The notes under the pieces are model-generated. The model was not told the DNA's origin and did not search any database. It saw only the letters and a program-made list of their open reading frames with translations. The position numbers and the translations under genes are program-made. DNA of 64,000 nucleotides from assembly GCA_046759185.1 (NCBI GenBank), contig JBHIBO010000001.1, positions 124,001 through 188,000 of the forward strand. The letters are read 5' to 3'. This document shows, piece by piece, positions 24,095 to 33,067 of this stretch. Origin of the DNA: JAJISK01 sp046759185 (lineage in GTDB: Archaea; Thermoplasmatota; Thermoplasmata; RBG-16-68-12; JAJISG01). Every line of letters begins with the position of its first letter. Position 1 is the stretch's first letter.

Positions 24095-25471
24095 TTGCAC
24101 GTGAGCGGCCTCCCCGATACAGCTGAGCCGGAGGTTCCTTCCATCACGTGCCCACGCTGCGGGACTTCATACGCAGCCAACTTCTGTCCAAGCTGTGGCT
24201 GGCAGACGGGCGTACCCCTCCCCGCCCCTGCCTCCGCCCTTCGCACGGTGCTGGGCATGGTCTGGCTCTTCGCTCTCATCCTTTTCATCGTCTACCTCGC
24301 TGCCATGCTCGGGGCCCTCGTGTGGATCAGCCCCGGGATCGTGGAAGGCATGGTCGGGGGCACCTGCACCGCTTGCACGGCGTTCTTCTTCTGGATCAAT
24401 CCGCTGAGCCCGACCCTCCTGGAGTTCGTCGAAGTGGGCGGGATGGGCCTCCTCGCGTGGTTCCTCATCCTCCTGACTGCGATTTTTGGAATCTACCTCT
24501 ACCTGGTCCTCTTCCACGCGAGGCGAACCTACACCGACATGCGCCTTCCACACGAACGGCTCGAGAACAAGCTTGGTTCCCGGAGCGCCATCGTGGCCGT
24601 AGGCCAGGTCTTCATGGCGATCCTGTTCTTCGACTTCTTCTACTTCTCCGTCATCCTCCCCTTCGGCTTCGGCTTCGTGCCGGAGGCACCCCCCTTCTTC
24701 AGCGAGGCACCCGATTGGTTCGTGCTCTACAGCGTCGTGAACGCGGCTGTCTGGGAGGAGTTTGCGACCCGGCTCCTCCTCATCGGTCTCCCCATGGCGT
24801 TGGGCTCCTTCATCACCCGGCTTCCGCAGGTCCTGTCCGGAACTGTCGCACATAACCCGGGCCGCGCCCGCTACCTAGCGGGGTCGTTGAAATACCTGGT
24901 GGGCCGCCAGGTGCGGGCGCACTCACCGCGGGCCACCCTGTTCGTGGGTGCCGGGCTCGCTCTTGCGTCTGCGGCTGTCTTTGGCTATTTGCACGTGCCC
25001 GCCTGGGGCGCGTGGAAGTTTGTGGACACCTTCCTCGCGGGCTTGGCCCTGGGCTATCTCTTCCTGCGCTTCGGAATCCTCGCCTCTATACTCCTTCACC
25101 TATCCGTAAACTCCCTCGGCATCTTGTTCGGACTGGCCGGGCCGGATAACCTGGGTGGGGCGTTCCTCATCGGGATCTTCTATCTTGTCCTCCTGGCCTT
25201 CGGCGCCGGATTCTTTGCCTACTATGTGATGCGCACGGGAGGCATCCTCTTCGGACGATTCCGGCGCTCGAGACCCAAGCCTGCCCCCGTGCCTCGGCCG
25301 GAACGGTCTCCGGAAAGCCCAGGTGGAGGTGTCCTTCTCTTCCCTGTGACGTGCCCTCAGTGCGGAGGCCATGAGGCCCAATACCAGGACGGGGCGCTGC
25401 TCTGTTCACGGTGCGGGACGAGACTGTCGACCCCTGGGCCGGACCGTGGACGGGGCCAGTTCTTCGATTAG
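24095..25471 (+). CDS. CPBP-family intramembrane metalloprotease with zinc ribbons at both ends
   Basis: About 458 residues. An N-terminal zinc ribbon (CPRCG...CPSCG, about 19-35) precedes eight or so hydrophobic segments. The CPBP (Abi/CaaX protease) motifs are VWEEFATRLLLI (EExxxR), FGYLHVP and ILLHLSVN, which supply the glutamates and histidines of the membrane active site. A second zinc ribbon (CPQCGG...CSRCG) ends the protein. Archaeal CPBP proteases are thought to cleave prenylated or membrane substrates; targets are unknown. The start is TTG 24095 or GTG 24101; the TATA box at 24071-24079 favours the GTG as a leaderless start. The 3' end overlaps the convergent UPF0201 gene by 66 nt. 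Confidence 0.85.
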   Translation: MHVSGLPDTAEPEVPSITCPRCGTSYAANFCPSCGWQTGVPLPAPASALRTVLGMVWLFALILFIVYLAAMLGALVWISPGIVEGMVGGTCTACTAFFFWINPLSPTLLEFVEVGGMGLLAWFLILLTAIFGIYLYLVLFHARRTYTDMRLPHERLENKLGSRSAIVAVGQVFMAILFFDFFYFSVILPFGFGFVPEAPPFFSEAPDWFVLYSVVNAAVWEEFATRLLLIGLPMALGSFITRLPQVLSGTVAHNPGRARYLAGSLKYLVGRQVRAHSPRATLFVGAGLALASAAVFGYLHVPAWGAWKFVDTFLAGLALGYLFLRFGILASILLHLSVNSLGILFGLAGPDNLGGAFLIGIFYLVLLAFGAGFFAYYVMRTGGILFGRFRRSRPKPAPVPRPERSPESPGGGVLLFPVTCPQCGGHEAQYQDGALLCSRCGTRLSTPGPDRGRGQFFD

Positions 25472-25801
25472 GTCCCGGAGGTCTTCCGAGACGACGGTCA
25501 CGCGGATGTCTCCCAACGGAGCGTGGGCGGAGAAGGAGACGCGCCCTGCGTAGGCGGCCTGTTTGTTCAGGTAAAAGACCAGCCGGTCCCCCCGAATCGC
25601 ACCGGTCAGCAACTCGTGGGCGGAGTCGCGGATGTGTTGCCTCCGGAGGAGCTCGGCAAAGTGATCGAGGCTCCCGGTGTCCCCTGCGATCTTGCCCTCC
25701 TCTTCCAGCCGCGCCTCCGGGAAGATGTTGAGGATGGCCCGCTTCACCCTCCTCGCGCTCTCCGTGGGCCGGAGAGGCGTCTCCACCATGGCCTCGTACA
25801 C
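25406..25801 (-). CDS. UPF0201/RNA-binding-family protein
   Basis: 131 residues. VETPLRPTESARRVKRAILNIFPEA, HFAELLRRQHIRDSAHELL and FYLNKQAAYAGRVSF are hallmarks of the archaeal UPF0201 family, related to ribosomal L5-like RNA-binding domains. Its members are linked by context to the exosome or RNA processing, but no activity is established. GTG 25801 keeps the complete first strand and has a GAGGAG nearby; ATG 25789 is the alternative. The minus-strand TATA box GCTAAATAAGG at 25848-25858 overlaps the promoter of the divergent polB gene. Confidence 0.85.
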   Translation of the reverse strand: MYEAMVETPLRPTESARRVKRAILNIFPEARLEEEGKIAGDTGSLDHFAELLRRQHIRDSAHELLTGAIRGDRLVFYLNKQAAYAGRVSFSAHAPLGDIRVTVVSEDLRDLIEELAPSTVRPRGRQSRPAP

Positions 25802-25848
25802 ATCTCCTCATCCTGCCTGTGAGGTAAACCTTGGGGGGTCCCGCGAAC

Positions 25849-25857
25849 CTTATTTAG
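25849..25857. promoter_or_regulatory. Shared TATA element between polB and the UPF0201 gene
   Basis: CTTATTTAG on the plus strand, TAAATAAG on the minus. In the plus direction it places transcription start near 25879, close to ATG 25881. In the minus direction it gives a start near 25828. The two genes probably compete for or share this symmetric element. Confidence 0.45.
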
Positions 25858-25880
25858 CCGGCCCGGCCATGCGGAGCGGA

Positions 25881-27332
25881 ATGCAGGAGGATCTTCTCTC
25901 ACTCGCTATGGAGTCGGGGGTCCTCCTGGATCCCGCGTTGGCGGACTACCTCGCGGAACGCGAGCGTCCCGTCGACAGCCTCCTTGCCATCTTGGATGCC
26001 GTGAACCCACGGCCTCTCGTGCTCACGCTGGAGGAGGTCCAGGCGTTGAATCCGTCGCCCCCTGAACCGCACCTTCCTCATCCCCCTTCTGCTGCCTCAA
26101 CCCCTCCCCCACGGGACCGGGGCGCCGTCCGGCGTGAGGACTACGATCCCGAGGTCGTCGTCCTGCAGGACATCACCGGCCGGTCCACGTGCACGGGGGA
26201 GATGCAGGACTTCTCCCGCTATTTCGACCATCGCTATAGGGCCCTTTCCGGGCTGCTCCGGGGGAGGCGAGACCTGGTGGGCGCCGTGTCCATCGGCCGT
26301 GCCCTCCGCATGGCCCGGGAGGTCCGCTTCATCGGCATGGTCCAGTCCGTCAAGCGAACGCGGACGGGCAATCACTTGCTCCTACTCGAGGATGAGGAGG
26401 CCTCTTGTCAGGTCCTTGTCCCGAGTGAGGGTTCCGGGGTCGACGGGGCGCCCATCCCCGACGAAGTGATGGGGGTCGTGGGCCGTCCTTGGAAGGACGG
26501 CATTTTCCTCGCCGAGGAGATCGTGCGGCCCGACGTCCCCACGTCCCACGCCTTCCAGGGAGCGGAGGAAGCCCTCTGCGCCGCCTTTGTCTCCGACATC
26601 CACGTCGGGAGTCGCCTGTTCCTGCGTGACCGTTGGGACCGCTTCGTCCGGTGGTTGAGGACCGAGGAGGCCGCCCGCGTCAAATATCTGGTCATCGTGG
26701 GCGACGTGGTGGACGGCATCGGGGTCTACCCGCGCCAGGACGAGGACTTGGCCGTGGATGACGTGTACCGCCAGTATGAGGAGGTCGCCGAGATGGTGTC
26801 GGAGCTCCCCGACGACCTGCAAGTGATCCTCCTCCCGGGCAATCACGACGCGACCCGGCCTGCGGAGCCGCAGCCCGCCCTGCCTGAGGGGATCCAGAAG
26901 GCCTTTCCCGACGGCGTCCTGTTTGTCGGCAACCCGTCCCTTCTGCGCCTCCACGGTGTGGACGTGCTCTGCTACCACGGGAAGAGCATGGACGATATGG
27001 TGACGAGCATCCCGCACGTCACGTACGACCGGCCCCTCGCAGGGATGGTAGAGATGCTGAGGCGGCGCCACCTCGCCCCCTCCTACGGGGGAAAGACGCC
27101 ACTGGCTCCCGAACGCGTCGACCACCTCATCGTCGACGCCCTTCCCTCCGTCTTCGCCACGGGCCACGTTCACGGGTTCGGGATTGGTGAGTACCGTGGC
27201 ATCCGCCTCCTCAACGCCTCCACATGGCAGGCGCAGACCGCGTTCCAGCGGATGCACAACATCACGCCCACGCTGGGGATGGTTCCTATCGTGGACCTGC
27301 AGACGGGGGAGGCCTTCGCCCAGGCCTTTTGA
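25881..27332 (+). CDS. polB: DNA polymerase D small subunit DP1 (exonuclease subunit)
   Basis: About 483 residues. A short N-terminal helical domain is followed by a Pro-rich linker (about 65-90), an OB fold (GMVQSVKRTRTGNHLLLLEDEEASCQVLV) and a calcineurin-like phosphoesterase domain with the metal motifs FVSDIHVGSR, VIVGDVVDG, LPGNHD, LCYHGKS and TGHVHGFG. All predicted metal ligands are present, so 3'-5' exonuclease activity is expected. The partner DP2 is not in the window. Promoter spacing supports ATG 25881; ATG 25869 is four codons upstream. Upstream codons in the same frame belong to the promoter region. Confidence 0.93.
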   Translation: MQEDLLSLAMESGVLLDPALADYLAERERPVDSLLAILDAVNPRPLVLTLEEVQALNPSPPEPHLPHPPSAASTPPPRDRGAVRREDYDPEVVVLQDITGRSTCTGEMQDFSRYFDHRYRALSGLLRGRRDLVGAVSIGRALRMAREVRFIGMVQSVKRTRTGNHLLLLEDEEASCQVLVPSEGSGVDGAPIPDEVMGVVGRPWKDGIFLAEEIVRPDVPTSHAFQGAEEALCAAFVSDIHVGSRLFLRDRWDRFVRWLRTEEAARVKYLVIVGDVVDGIGVYPRQDEDLAVDDVYRQYEEVAEMVSELPDDLQVILLPGNHDATRPAEPQPALPEGIQKAFPDGVLFVGNPSLLRLHGVDVLCYHGKSMDDMVTSIPHVTYDRPLAGMVEMLRRRHLAPSYGGKTPLAPERVDHLIVDALPSVFATGHVHGFGIGEYRGIRLLNASTWQAQTAFQRMHNITPTLGMVPIVDLQTGEAFAQAF

Positions 27333-27379
27333 CCCACCAGGGAAATGGCCTTCTAGTCGCGGACGCTACGGCGACCTGC

Positions 27380-28081
27380 ATGCGGATTCTGGCCGTGGGG
27401 GACATCCACGGGGAGGAGCACCTGGACGCCGTACGGGCGTCCCTTCGCGAAGCCCCGACCCCCGACTACATCCTTCTCGCAGGCGACATGACCCACCGAA
27501 ACGACGTGGACCTGTACGGCCGCGTGTTGGAGGTCTTCACGGAGGTCTCAGACGCCCCCATCATTGCCGTCTTCGGCAACCACGAGTGGTCCGATTCCCA
27601 CGCGGAGTACCGAATGACCTACCCCATCACCTTTCTGGAGGAGGAGGCGCATACCGTTCAGCTTGCCGACGGGCCTCTGCGGGTTGTGGGGAGCACGGGC
27701 GTTCTCGATCGGCCCACCTGGTGGCAGCGGACGAATCTCCCGCAGATTGCCTCAGAATACACCCGCAGGCTCCAGGTCCTCGATCGGCTCCTGGAGGACG
27801 ACGGGCTTCGAATTCTCCTGACGCACTACGCCCCCACGTTCCGCACCCTCGTCGGGGAGGGGGAGAGCTACTGGGACCAGCTGGGATCCAAACGGATGGA
27901 GGGGGTGCTCCTACGTCACCGACCCGAGCTCGTGATTCACGGGCACGTCCATCTGGGCCTTCCGTTCGCCGAGCTCCAGACGGGCCAGACGACCCTCCGA
28001 AACTTCGACCGGGAACGGGCGATTCCGATACACAACGTCGCCTTCCCCGTCCGGAAGGACGTCACCATTCTGGATCTCTGA
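27380..28081 (+). CDS. Calcineurin-like metallophosphoesterase
   Basis: About 233 residues from ATG 27380. Metal-binding motifs are VGDIHGEEH, LLAGDMTHRND, VFGNHEW, LLTHYAP and HGHVHLG in canonical order. The family hydrolyses phosphomono- or diesters; no substrate can be assigned. It starts 47 nt after polB and may be co-transcribed, although the two phosphoesterase domains are only distantly related. It is convergent with the giant surface-protein gene. Confidence 0.85.
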   Translation: MRILAVGDIHGEEHLDAVRASLREAPTPDYILLAGDMTHRNDVDLYGRVLEVFTEVSDAPIIAVFGNHEWSDSHAEYRMTYPITFLEEEAHTVQLADGPLRVVGSTGVLDRPTWWQRTNLPQIASEYTRRLQVLDRLLEDDGLRILLTHYAPTFRTLVGEGESYWDQLGSKRMEGVLLRHRPELVIHGHVHLGLPFAELQTGQTTLRNFDRERAIPIHNVAFPVRKDVTILDL

Positions 28082-28114
28082 AGGCGGAGGGATTCGATGG
28101 TGGGTTCGGCTAGC

Positions 28115-31100
28115 CTACAGGGAGGGGTCGATGACCACGCCGCGGTCCACATCCCCGACGTCGATGTCGTAGATTCGGGTCCCGAGCTGCTCGATGACGA
28201 TGATGTTCCAGACGAGGCCCTTGTCGTGGCGATACCAGTTGATGTAGCCATCCTCCGTCCCGATGACGATGTCGTCCCAGTAGTCCCCGTCCACATCGGC
28301 CACGCGGAGGCTGAGCACGTCGTCCTGGTTCGTGTGGATGAGTGTGCGTGTCCACGTGCCGTCATTGGCCCACCAGTACACCCGATTGTCCGACGTGCCT
28401 GCCGCGATGTCGTAGGTGCTGTCCGCGTCCAAGAGTCCCACGTCAACGGCGTTCACTGTGCCTGTCGCCGCAAGGCTGACTGAGCCCCAGGCCGGGGCGT
28501 AGTAGACACGGACGGTACTGCCCGAGCCCACCACAATGTCGTTGTCCCCGTCCCCGTCCATGTCAGTCACGGCTAGGTCATTCACGGGAGGACCGACGGG
28601 GATCGTCTCCTCGTCGGGGAGTGTAATGAAGCGGCGCACGAAGACGTGGTCCACGTACACTGTGTCCAGCTGCGTCGCGTTCGGATCCCGGTTCAAGTCT
28701 CGCACCCGCAAATAGAGAGGGACGCCCCCCACGGTGGTCGGGAGGTTGGCCGTCTGGTATTCGTTGTCGTCCACCGTTTTCGTCACGGTGACGAGGGTGG
28801 ACCACGGTCCCCCGGCGGCGAGGGAACCCTCGATGACGAAATCGTCGAATTCGCCGTTGAGGGTGTGATGGGCCTCGACGAAGAGTTTGTACGCGTCCCC
28901 GCCCGCCCCCACGGGGAAGGACCGCCATTGGTGCTCCAGGCGGCTCGTCGTGCCCTGCAGGCTAATGACCACCACGACGACCTGGTCGAGGGAGATCCGA
29001 GAGGCCATGTTGTCCGTGGCCGAGTCCAGGTTCGAGCTGTCCGTGTCTTGGAAGACGATGTAGAGGTCACCGCCTCCAAACCCGGCGGCGCCCAGGTCGT
29101 AGACCTTCAGCGTTTCCGTGGTTTCCGTCAGACTCCCTAGCACCGTGACACCACCGGCGCCGACCTTATAACCAATCTCGAACGCTTCCGATCCGTCTCC
29201 CTCGCTAATGAAGCCGCTAACGACGAGGAACGCCGTGTCAGTCGGGCCGAGGGCCGAAACGGTCCCCATGACGTACTGGTGCCCTGGCGCGGCACCGCCG
29301 GTGCTGTTCCTCATGAGATACCGGTCATCCTCAAACCACCAGAATGCGTCGTAGAACTCCTCCTGAAGCTCCTCGTAGACACCGTCATCAGCGTGTGTGT
29401 CGAGGTAGCTCCCCGAGAACACGATGTCATACTCGGAGAGGATTTCATTCTGGGGGACGTAGAGGTCCCAGATCTCCCCCGGACCTAGGACCTCCTCGAT
29501 GGCCTCGTAGGTGTCATCGGAGACACGCGTGTCCGCCACGGTCCCGGTGATGTTCCCGAATACTGGCGTGTCGATCTCGAGGGTGTAGTCGGCGGTCAGC
29601 TGAGTGCCAAAGACGCCGAACCCGTTGTTGCGGTAGATTTTGACGTTCCCATTGTTAATCCCAGCGACGATATCATTGAAGCCGTCGCCGCCCGCGGGGT
29701 AGACGTCTGCGAGCTGGATTACGTTGACCCCTGGTCCAAGGTTGTCGACGAGGCTAGGGGTCCAATCTCCGTCGTTAGCGTAGGTCCAAATCTCCCCCGT
29801 GCTGGTCCCGATGACGATGTCGTTGTCGGAGTCTCGGTCGATAAGTCCGATGTCTACCGCCTCGACTCGGTTCCCCAGGTTGTCGATCTCGTAGCGGGTC
29901 CATTGGCTCCCGTCGCCCACGGTGTTCCGGTACCAGAGGACGCGCCCGACCTCAAGTCCAAAAACCGCGTCGAGGTCGCTGTCCTCGTCCAGGTCACCAA
30001 AGGCTACGTCCAGGAAGTCCCCGCCACCGAACGGGGGGCTACCGCGGCAGAACCAAAGGAAGCAATCCTGGCGGAAGGACTCCATGACCGTCCGACTCCA
30101 GGCACCGTCGTTCTCGTAGAAGGTCGCGTACCAGGTCTCATCGTCACCGAACCACCGGAATGTGTACTCGTTCAGCGCCGTAATCACGTCCAGGTCCCAG
30201 CGCGCCCCGCGGACGATGATCTGGCCCGTCAGGGCATACTCCTCGTTGAAGTCGGCGACACGCTTGATGCGGAAGCCATAGGCGTTGGCGCCGAACAGCC
30301 AAGGATCCAGGTTTGTGGTCGAGAGGTCGATGTTGAAGGAGTAGGAACGACTGTCGTTGACCGCGCCAGGACTCACGGGGTCGTTGCCGGGTGTGGCCCA
30401 AACTTGGACGCCGCTCTCGTAGTCGGAGATGACCACGTCACCAAATATGAAGCCGGCATCCGTGTCCTGGACGGTGACCCTGACGTACATGATGTCCGTC
30501 GTGTTGAACGTGTTGGTGGGCTGGGTGTGCGCGGCGTCGGCGAAGAACTCAACCCGCGGATAATCGGGGGCGGTTCCGTTCTGTTCCGTCACCAGGATGG
30601 AATCCACGGTGGCGAACCGGTTGTTGGGCGACGGCACGTTGTTGGCGCGGATCTCCATGGAGACCGAGTGCTGTCCAACCGCCAGCTGGACCCCGTCCCA
30701 TCCGTAGTCGCTGGAGTTCGTGCTGAACCGGTGCTCGTAGACGTAGAAGCCGCCCACGAAACCCAGGAAGGTGAAGGCTCGTGTGCTGGAGGGGAGGCTG
30801 GTCTGTGTAACGGGAGTGTTGTACGGCGCGAAGCTGTAGACCTCGGGCATCTGGGGGAGCCCAGACGGGGAGTAGAGGAACACGTCGTTCTGGAGATCGG
30901 CGTTCTTCAGCTTCTGGCTGGCCACCACGATGACCACGGTCTCGCCCTTCTGGAAGGTTCGGGTGCCGTTGGCGTTGTAGCCGTTGGTGTCCCACTCCGT
31001 CGCGTTGAAAATGTCATACAGCTGGAGGTCGCTCTCGAGGGCGAGGCCTTCCGGGCCTTTGAAGGGAGAACCCCCGCCGCCGAGGTCCAGGACGTCCAGA

Positions 31101-31933
31101 ATGAGCCGTGTCTGCGCTTCTCGACCCCCCTGGTCCGTGGCGTTGAGGATGACGATTCCCCCGTCCCAGGATCGCGGCGCCGCGAAGCTCAGGGACCGAC
31201 TGAAGACCCCGTCTCCGGCCAGCACGTCGCCCACACTGGGGTCCCCATTGTCCAGGAGCTGGACGTAGCCGAGGGGGACACCATATCCGAAGGTGAGATA
31301 CCCCCAGACGGAGGCCGGATTGAGGTCTTCATCCGGGTCGCCGACGCGGGCGTAGATCGCGAAGGTATCATCCACCGAGACGGGATCGCGGCTCGGAGTC
31401 GAGGGCTCCGAGTCAAACCACTTCTCGAGGAAAACGGGAAGGCGTTCTCCACCCTCCCCAAGGAGGATCTGATCCCAGACGACCGTCCCGCGGATCACGT
31501 CCACGACCAAGACCGAGACCTCCGCCGTCTGGGGGATGGTCTCGTTCTCATAGGTCCACGTCTCTCCGATGTTCCAGGTTGCGTCGGAGCCGTCCAGGCC
31601 ATAGGGTTTGACGCTCACGCCGTCAAAGTGATTGCCTTTGGTCCGAAACGTATGGGTCTGTCCGTCGATGGTGAGGTAGATGCGGGTGTTCGAATCGAGG
31701 AGGTCATCCCCGCCGAGGTGGGTTAGGTTGACGTAGGCGCCTGCCCAGGACCCAGCAACGTAGCGCCCCTCCAGGTTCCCATCGATGCCCGCATTCCCCG
31801 CGGCCCGAGGGGCCGGGAGGGTGAAGACCCAGAGGACGATGGTGGAGAAGATGATGACCGTGATAAGGAGAACCAGGATGCTTCCAATTACCTCTGATAC
31901 ACCCCGATGGTCCAGAGGTCTCCGTGACAGCAC
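28115..31933 (-). CDS. Giant surface protein with archaeal type IV pilin N-terminus and FG-GAP/VCBS repeats
   Basis: 1272 residues. The N-terminus RGVSEVIGSILVLLITVIIFSTIVLWV is the archaeal pilin-type signal: prepilin peptidase would cut before or near the VSEV segment and leave the hydrophobic helix. A long beta-rich extracellular region follows with several Asp-rich repeats that fit FG-GAP/VCBS propeller blades and calcium loops: FGDLDEDSDLDAVFG, GLIDRDSDNDIVIG, TDMDGDGDNDIVVG, VADVDGDYWDDIVIG. They cluster near residues 640-770 and 1115-1265. A probable adhesin or pilus-tip protein assembled with type IV pilus machinery. The start is GTG 31933 with GGAGGAG just upstream and a TATA box at 31975-31984. 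Confidence 0.8.
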   Translation of the reverse strand: MLSRRPLDHRGVSEVIGSILVLLITVIIFSTIVLWVFTLPAPRAAGNAGIDGNLEGRYVAGSWAGAYVNLTHLGGDDLLDSNTRIYLTIDGQTHTFRTKGNHFDGVSVKPYGLDGSDATWNIGETWTYENETIPQTAEVSVLVVDVIRGTVVWDQILLGEGGERLPVFLEKWFDSEPSTPSRDPVSVDDTFAIYARVGDPDEDLNPASVWGYLTFGYGVPLGYVQLLDNGDPSVGDVLAGDGVFSRSLSFAAPRSWDGGIVILNATDQGGREAQTRLILDVLDLGGGGSPFKGPEGLALESDLQLYDIFNATEWDTNGYNANGTRTFQKGETVVIVVASQKLKNADLQNDVFLYSPSGLPQMPEVYSFAPYNTPVTQTSLPSSTRAFTFLGFVGGFYVYEHRFSTNSSDYGWDGVQLAVGQHSVSMEIRANNVPSPNNRFATVDSILVTEQNGTAPDYPRVEFFADAAHTQPTNTFNTTDIMYVRVTVQDTDAGFIFGDVVISDYESGVQVWATPGNDPVSPGAVNDSRSYSFNIDLSTTNLDPWLFGANAYGFRIKRVADFNEEYALTGQIIVRGARWDLDVITALNEYTFRWFGDDETWYATFYENDGAWSRTVMESFRQDCFLWFCRGSPPFGGGDFLDVAFGDLDEDSDLDAVFGLEVGRVLWYRNTVGDGSQWTRYEIDNLGNRVEAVDIGLIDRDSDNDIVIGTSTGEIWTYANDGDWTPSLVDNLGPGVNVIQLADVYPAGGDGFNDIVAGINNGNVKIYRNNGFGVFGTQLTADYTLEIDTPVFGNITGTVADTRVSDDTYEAIEEVLGPGEIWDLYVPQNEILSEYDIVFSGSYLDTHADDGVYEELQEEFYDAFWWFEDDRYLMRNSTGGAAPGHQYVMGTVSALGPTDTAFLVVSGFISEGDGSEAFEIGYKVGAGGVTVLGSLTETTETLKVYDLGAAGFGGGDLYIVFQDTDSSNLDSATDNMASRISLDQVVVVVISLQGTTSRLEHQWRSFPVGAGGDAYKLFVEAHHTLNGEFDDFVIEGSLAAGGPWSTLVTVTKTVDDNEYQTANLPTTVGGVPLYLRVRDLNRDPNATQLDTVYVDHVFVRRFITLPDEETIPVGPPVNDLAVTDMDGDGDNDIVVGSGSTVRVYYAPAWGSVSLAATGTVNAVDVGLLDADSTYDIAAGTSDNRVYWWANDGTWTRTLIHTNQDDVLSLRVADVDGDYWDDIVIGTEDGYINWYRHDKGLVWNIIVIEQLGTRIYDIDVGDVDRGVVIDPSL

Positions 31934-31974
31934 CAGTGCTCCTCCCAGGACGGAGTCTTCTTTGCGCTAGACAG

Positions 31975-31984
31975 CTTATTTAAT
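31975..31984 (-). promoter_or_regulatory. TATA box of the pilin/FG-GAP gene
   Basis: On the minus strand ATTAAATAAG. It is centred about 46 nt before the GTG, giving a leader of about 20 nt that contains a strong GGAGGAG Shine-Dalgarno (31938-31945). Confidence 0.6.
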
Positions 31985-32131
31985 CGTTCCCGCAGGATTA
32001 TCGATGAAGATAGCCAGAATCGTGCGAGCATCGATTCCTCGGGGCGCTATATCGGTCCGGCCTGGGGGACGCCACACGAGCTGGAGCCAGTGACTAAGTT
32101 TTAAGTGGCCAGCACCCGCTATCACCGACCA

Positions 32132-33067
32132 ATGCCCAAAGAGGAGGCACGCCGCCTCCCACCCTCCCTCGTCAGTTTCCTGCGGGACCTAGCCGTGGCG
32201 TTCCTCCTGGTTGCCATCGTTTTTGCCGCCCTCTTCGCCTTTGCCCGCACCTGGCCTCCCATGGTGGTGGTAGAGAGCGGGAGCATGCAGCACAGCAACA
32301 CGGAGAGCCTTCTCGGCGTCGTGGATACCGGGGACATCGTCGTCGTCCAAACCGCCCCTCATCGGCAAGACGTCGCAACCTACGCGCAAGGCCGCGCCGC
32401 CGGCTACACGACGTACGGGGACTTCGGGGATGTCATCGTCTTTCAGGATCCCGATGGTCCGGCGGGCCGGTGGATCATTCATCGGGCCTTGCTCTTCCTG
32501 GCCTGGAATGAGACGGTCATGGGCTTCGACATCCCGACCCTCGAATCTCTGGAGCGGGGCCGCGACTGGGACTCCAACGCCGCCACCCCCTTCGGCCTCG
32601 GCCCCTCCGACACGGTGGTCCTCATGAACGTCGGCTTCCGCCAACGGGAGGTGACCGTCCGAATCAACGACTTCTTCGCCGACCGGGACCCCCAGGATTG
32701 CCCCGCCTCTTGTGAAGGCTACGTCACCATGGGGGACAACAACGCTCCTAGCTACGACCGGACCTTGGTGTTCCAGGGCCTCATTCTCGGCCGGGCGCGG
32801 GGCGAGCTCCCATGGTTCGGCCTCCTAAAGCTCACCTTCGCGGGTCCCTTCGCGTGGGGCGACGCGCGTGCGCCCGCTAACAGCTGGAGCGCCCTTACCC
32901 TCTCCCTCGTCCTCCTTGTGGCCGGCCCCGTCGGTTTGGATATCGGTCTCTCCGTGTTGGCCACACGACGGAAGAAGCGGAAGCCGACCAACCCCGGGGA
33001 CCATGGAGCGGACGGAAGCCCCGAGGAGGACGAGGAGTCCCCGAAGGACGAGACACCCGTCAAATGA
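32132..33067 (+). CDS. Signal peptidase I, archaeal/ER (S26B) type
   Basis: About 311 residues from ATG 32132. One N-terminal helix (LAVAFLLVAIVFAALFAFA) is followed by the catalytic serine in VVVESGSMQHSN, the histidine general base in RWIIHRALL (bacterial enzymes have Lys), and the YVTMGDNN box. A C-terminal transmembrane helix and an acidic/basic tail extend it beyond the usual 150-200 residues. It cleaves secretory signal peptides, and lies divergently beside the giant exported surface protein. A TTTTAAG box at 32098-32104 puts transcription start close to ATG 32132 and makes the upstream GTG at 32105 unlikely. It overlaps cdc6 by 8 nt at the 3' end. Confidence 0.85.
   Translation: MPKEEARRLPPSLVSFLRDLAVAFLLVAIVFAALFAFARTWPPMVVVESGSMQHSNTESLLGVVDTGDIVVVQTAPHRQDVATYAQGRAAGYTTYGDFGDVIVFQDPDGPAGRWIIHRALLFLAWNETVMGFDIPTLESLERGRDWDSNAATPFGLGPSDTVVLMNVGFRQREVTVRINDFFADRDPQDCPASCEGYVTMGDNNAPSYDRTLVFQGLILGRARGELPWFGLLKLTFAGPFAWGDARAPANSWSALTLSLVLLVAGPVGLDIGLSVLATRRKKRKPTNPGDHGADGSPEEDEESPKDETPVK

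Noticed and set aside
29903..31726. Long plus-strand open frame (607 codons) opposite the FG-GAP gene
   Set aside because: It is the antisense of a well-supported surface-protein gene; its composition (Val/Gly/Glu-rich without domains) fits an artefact of GC-rich codon usage.
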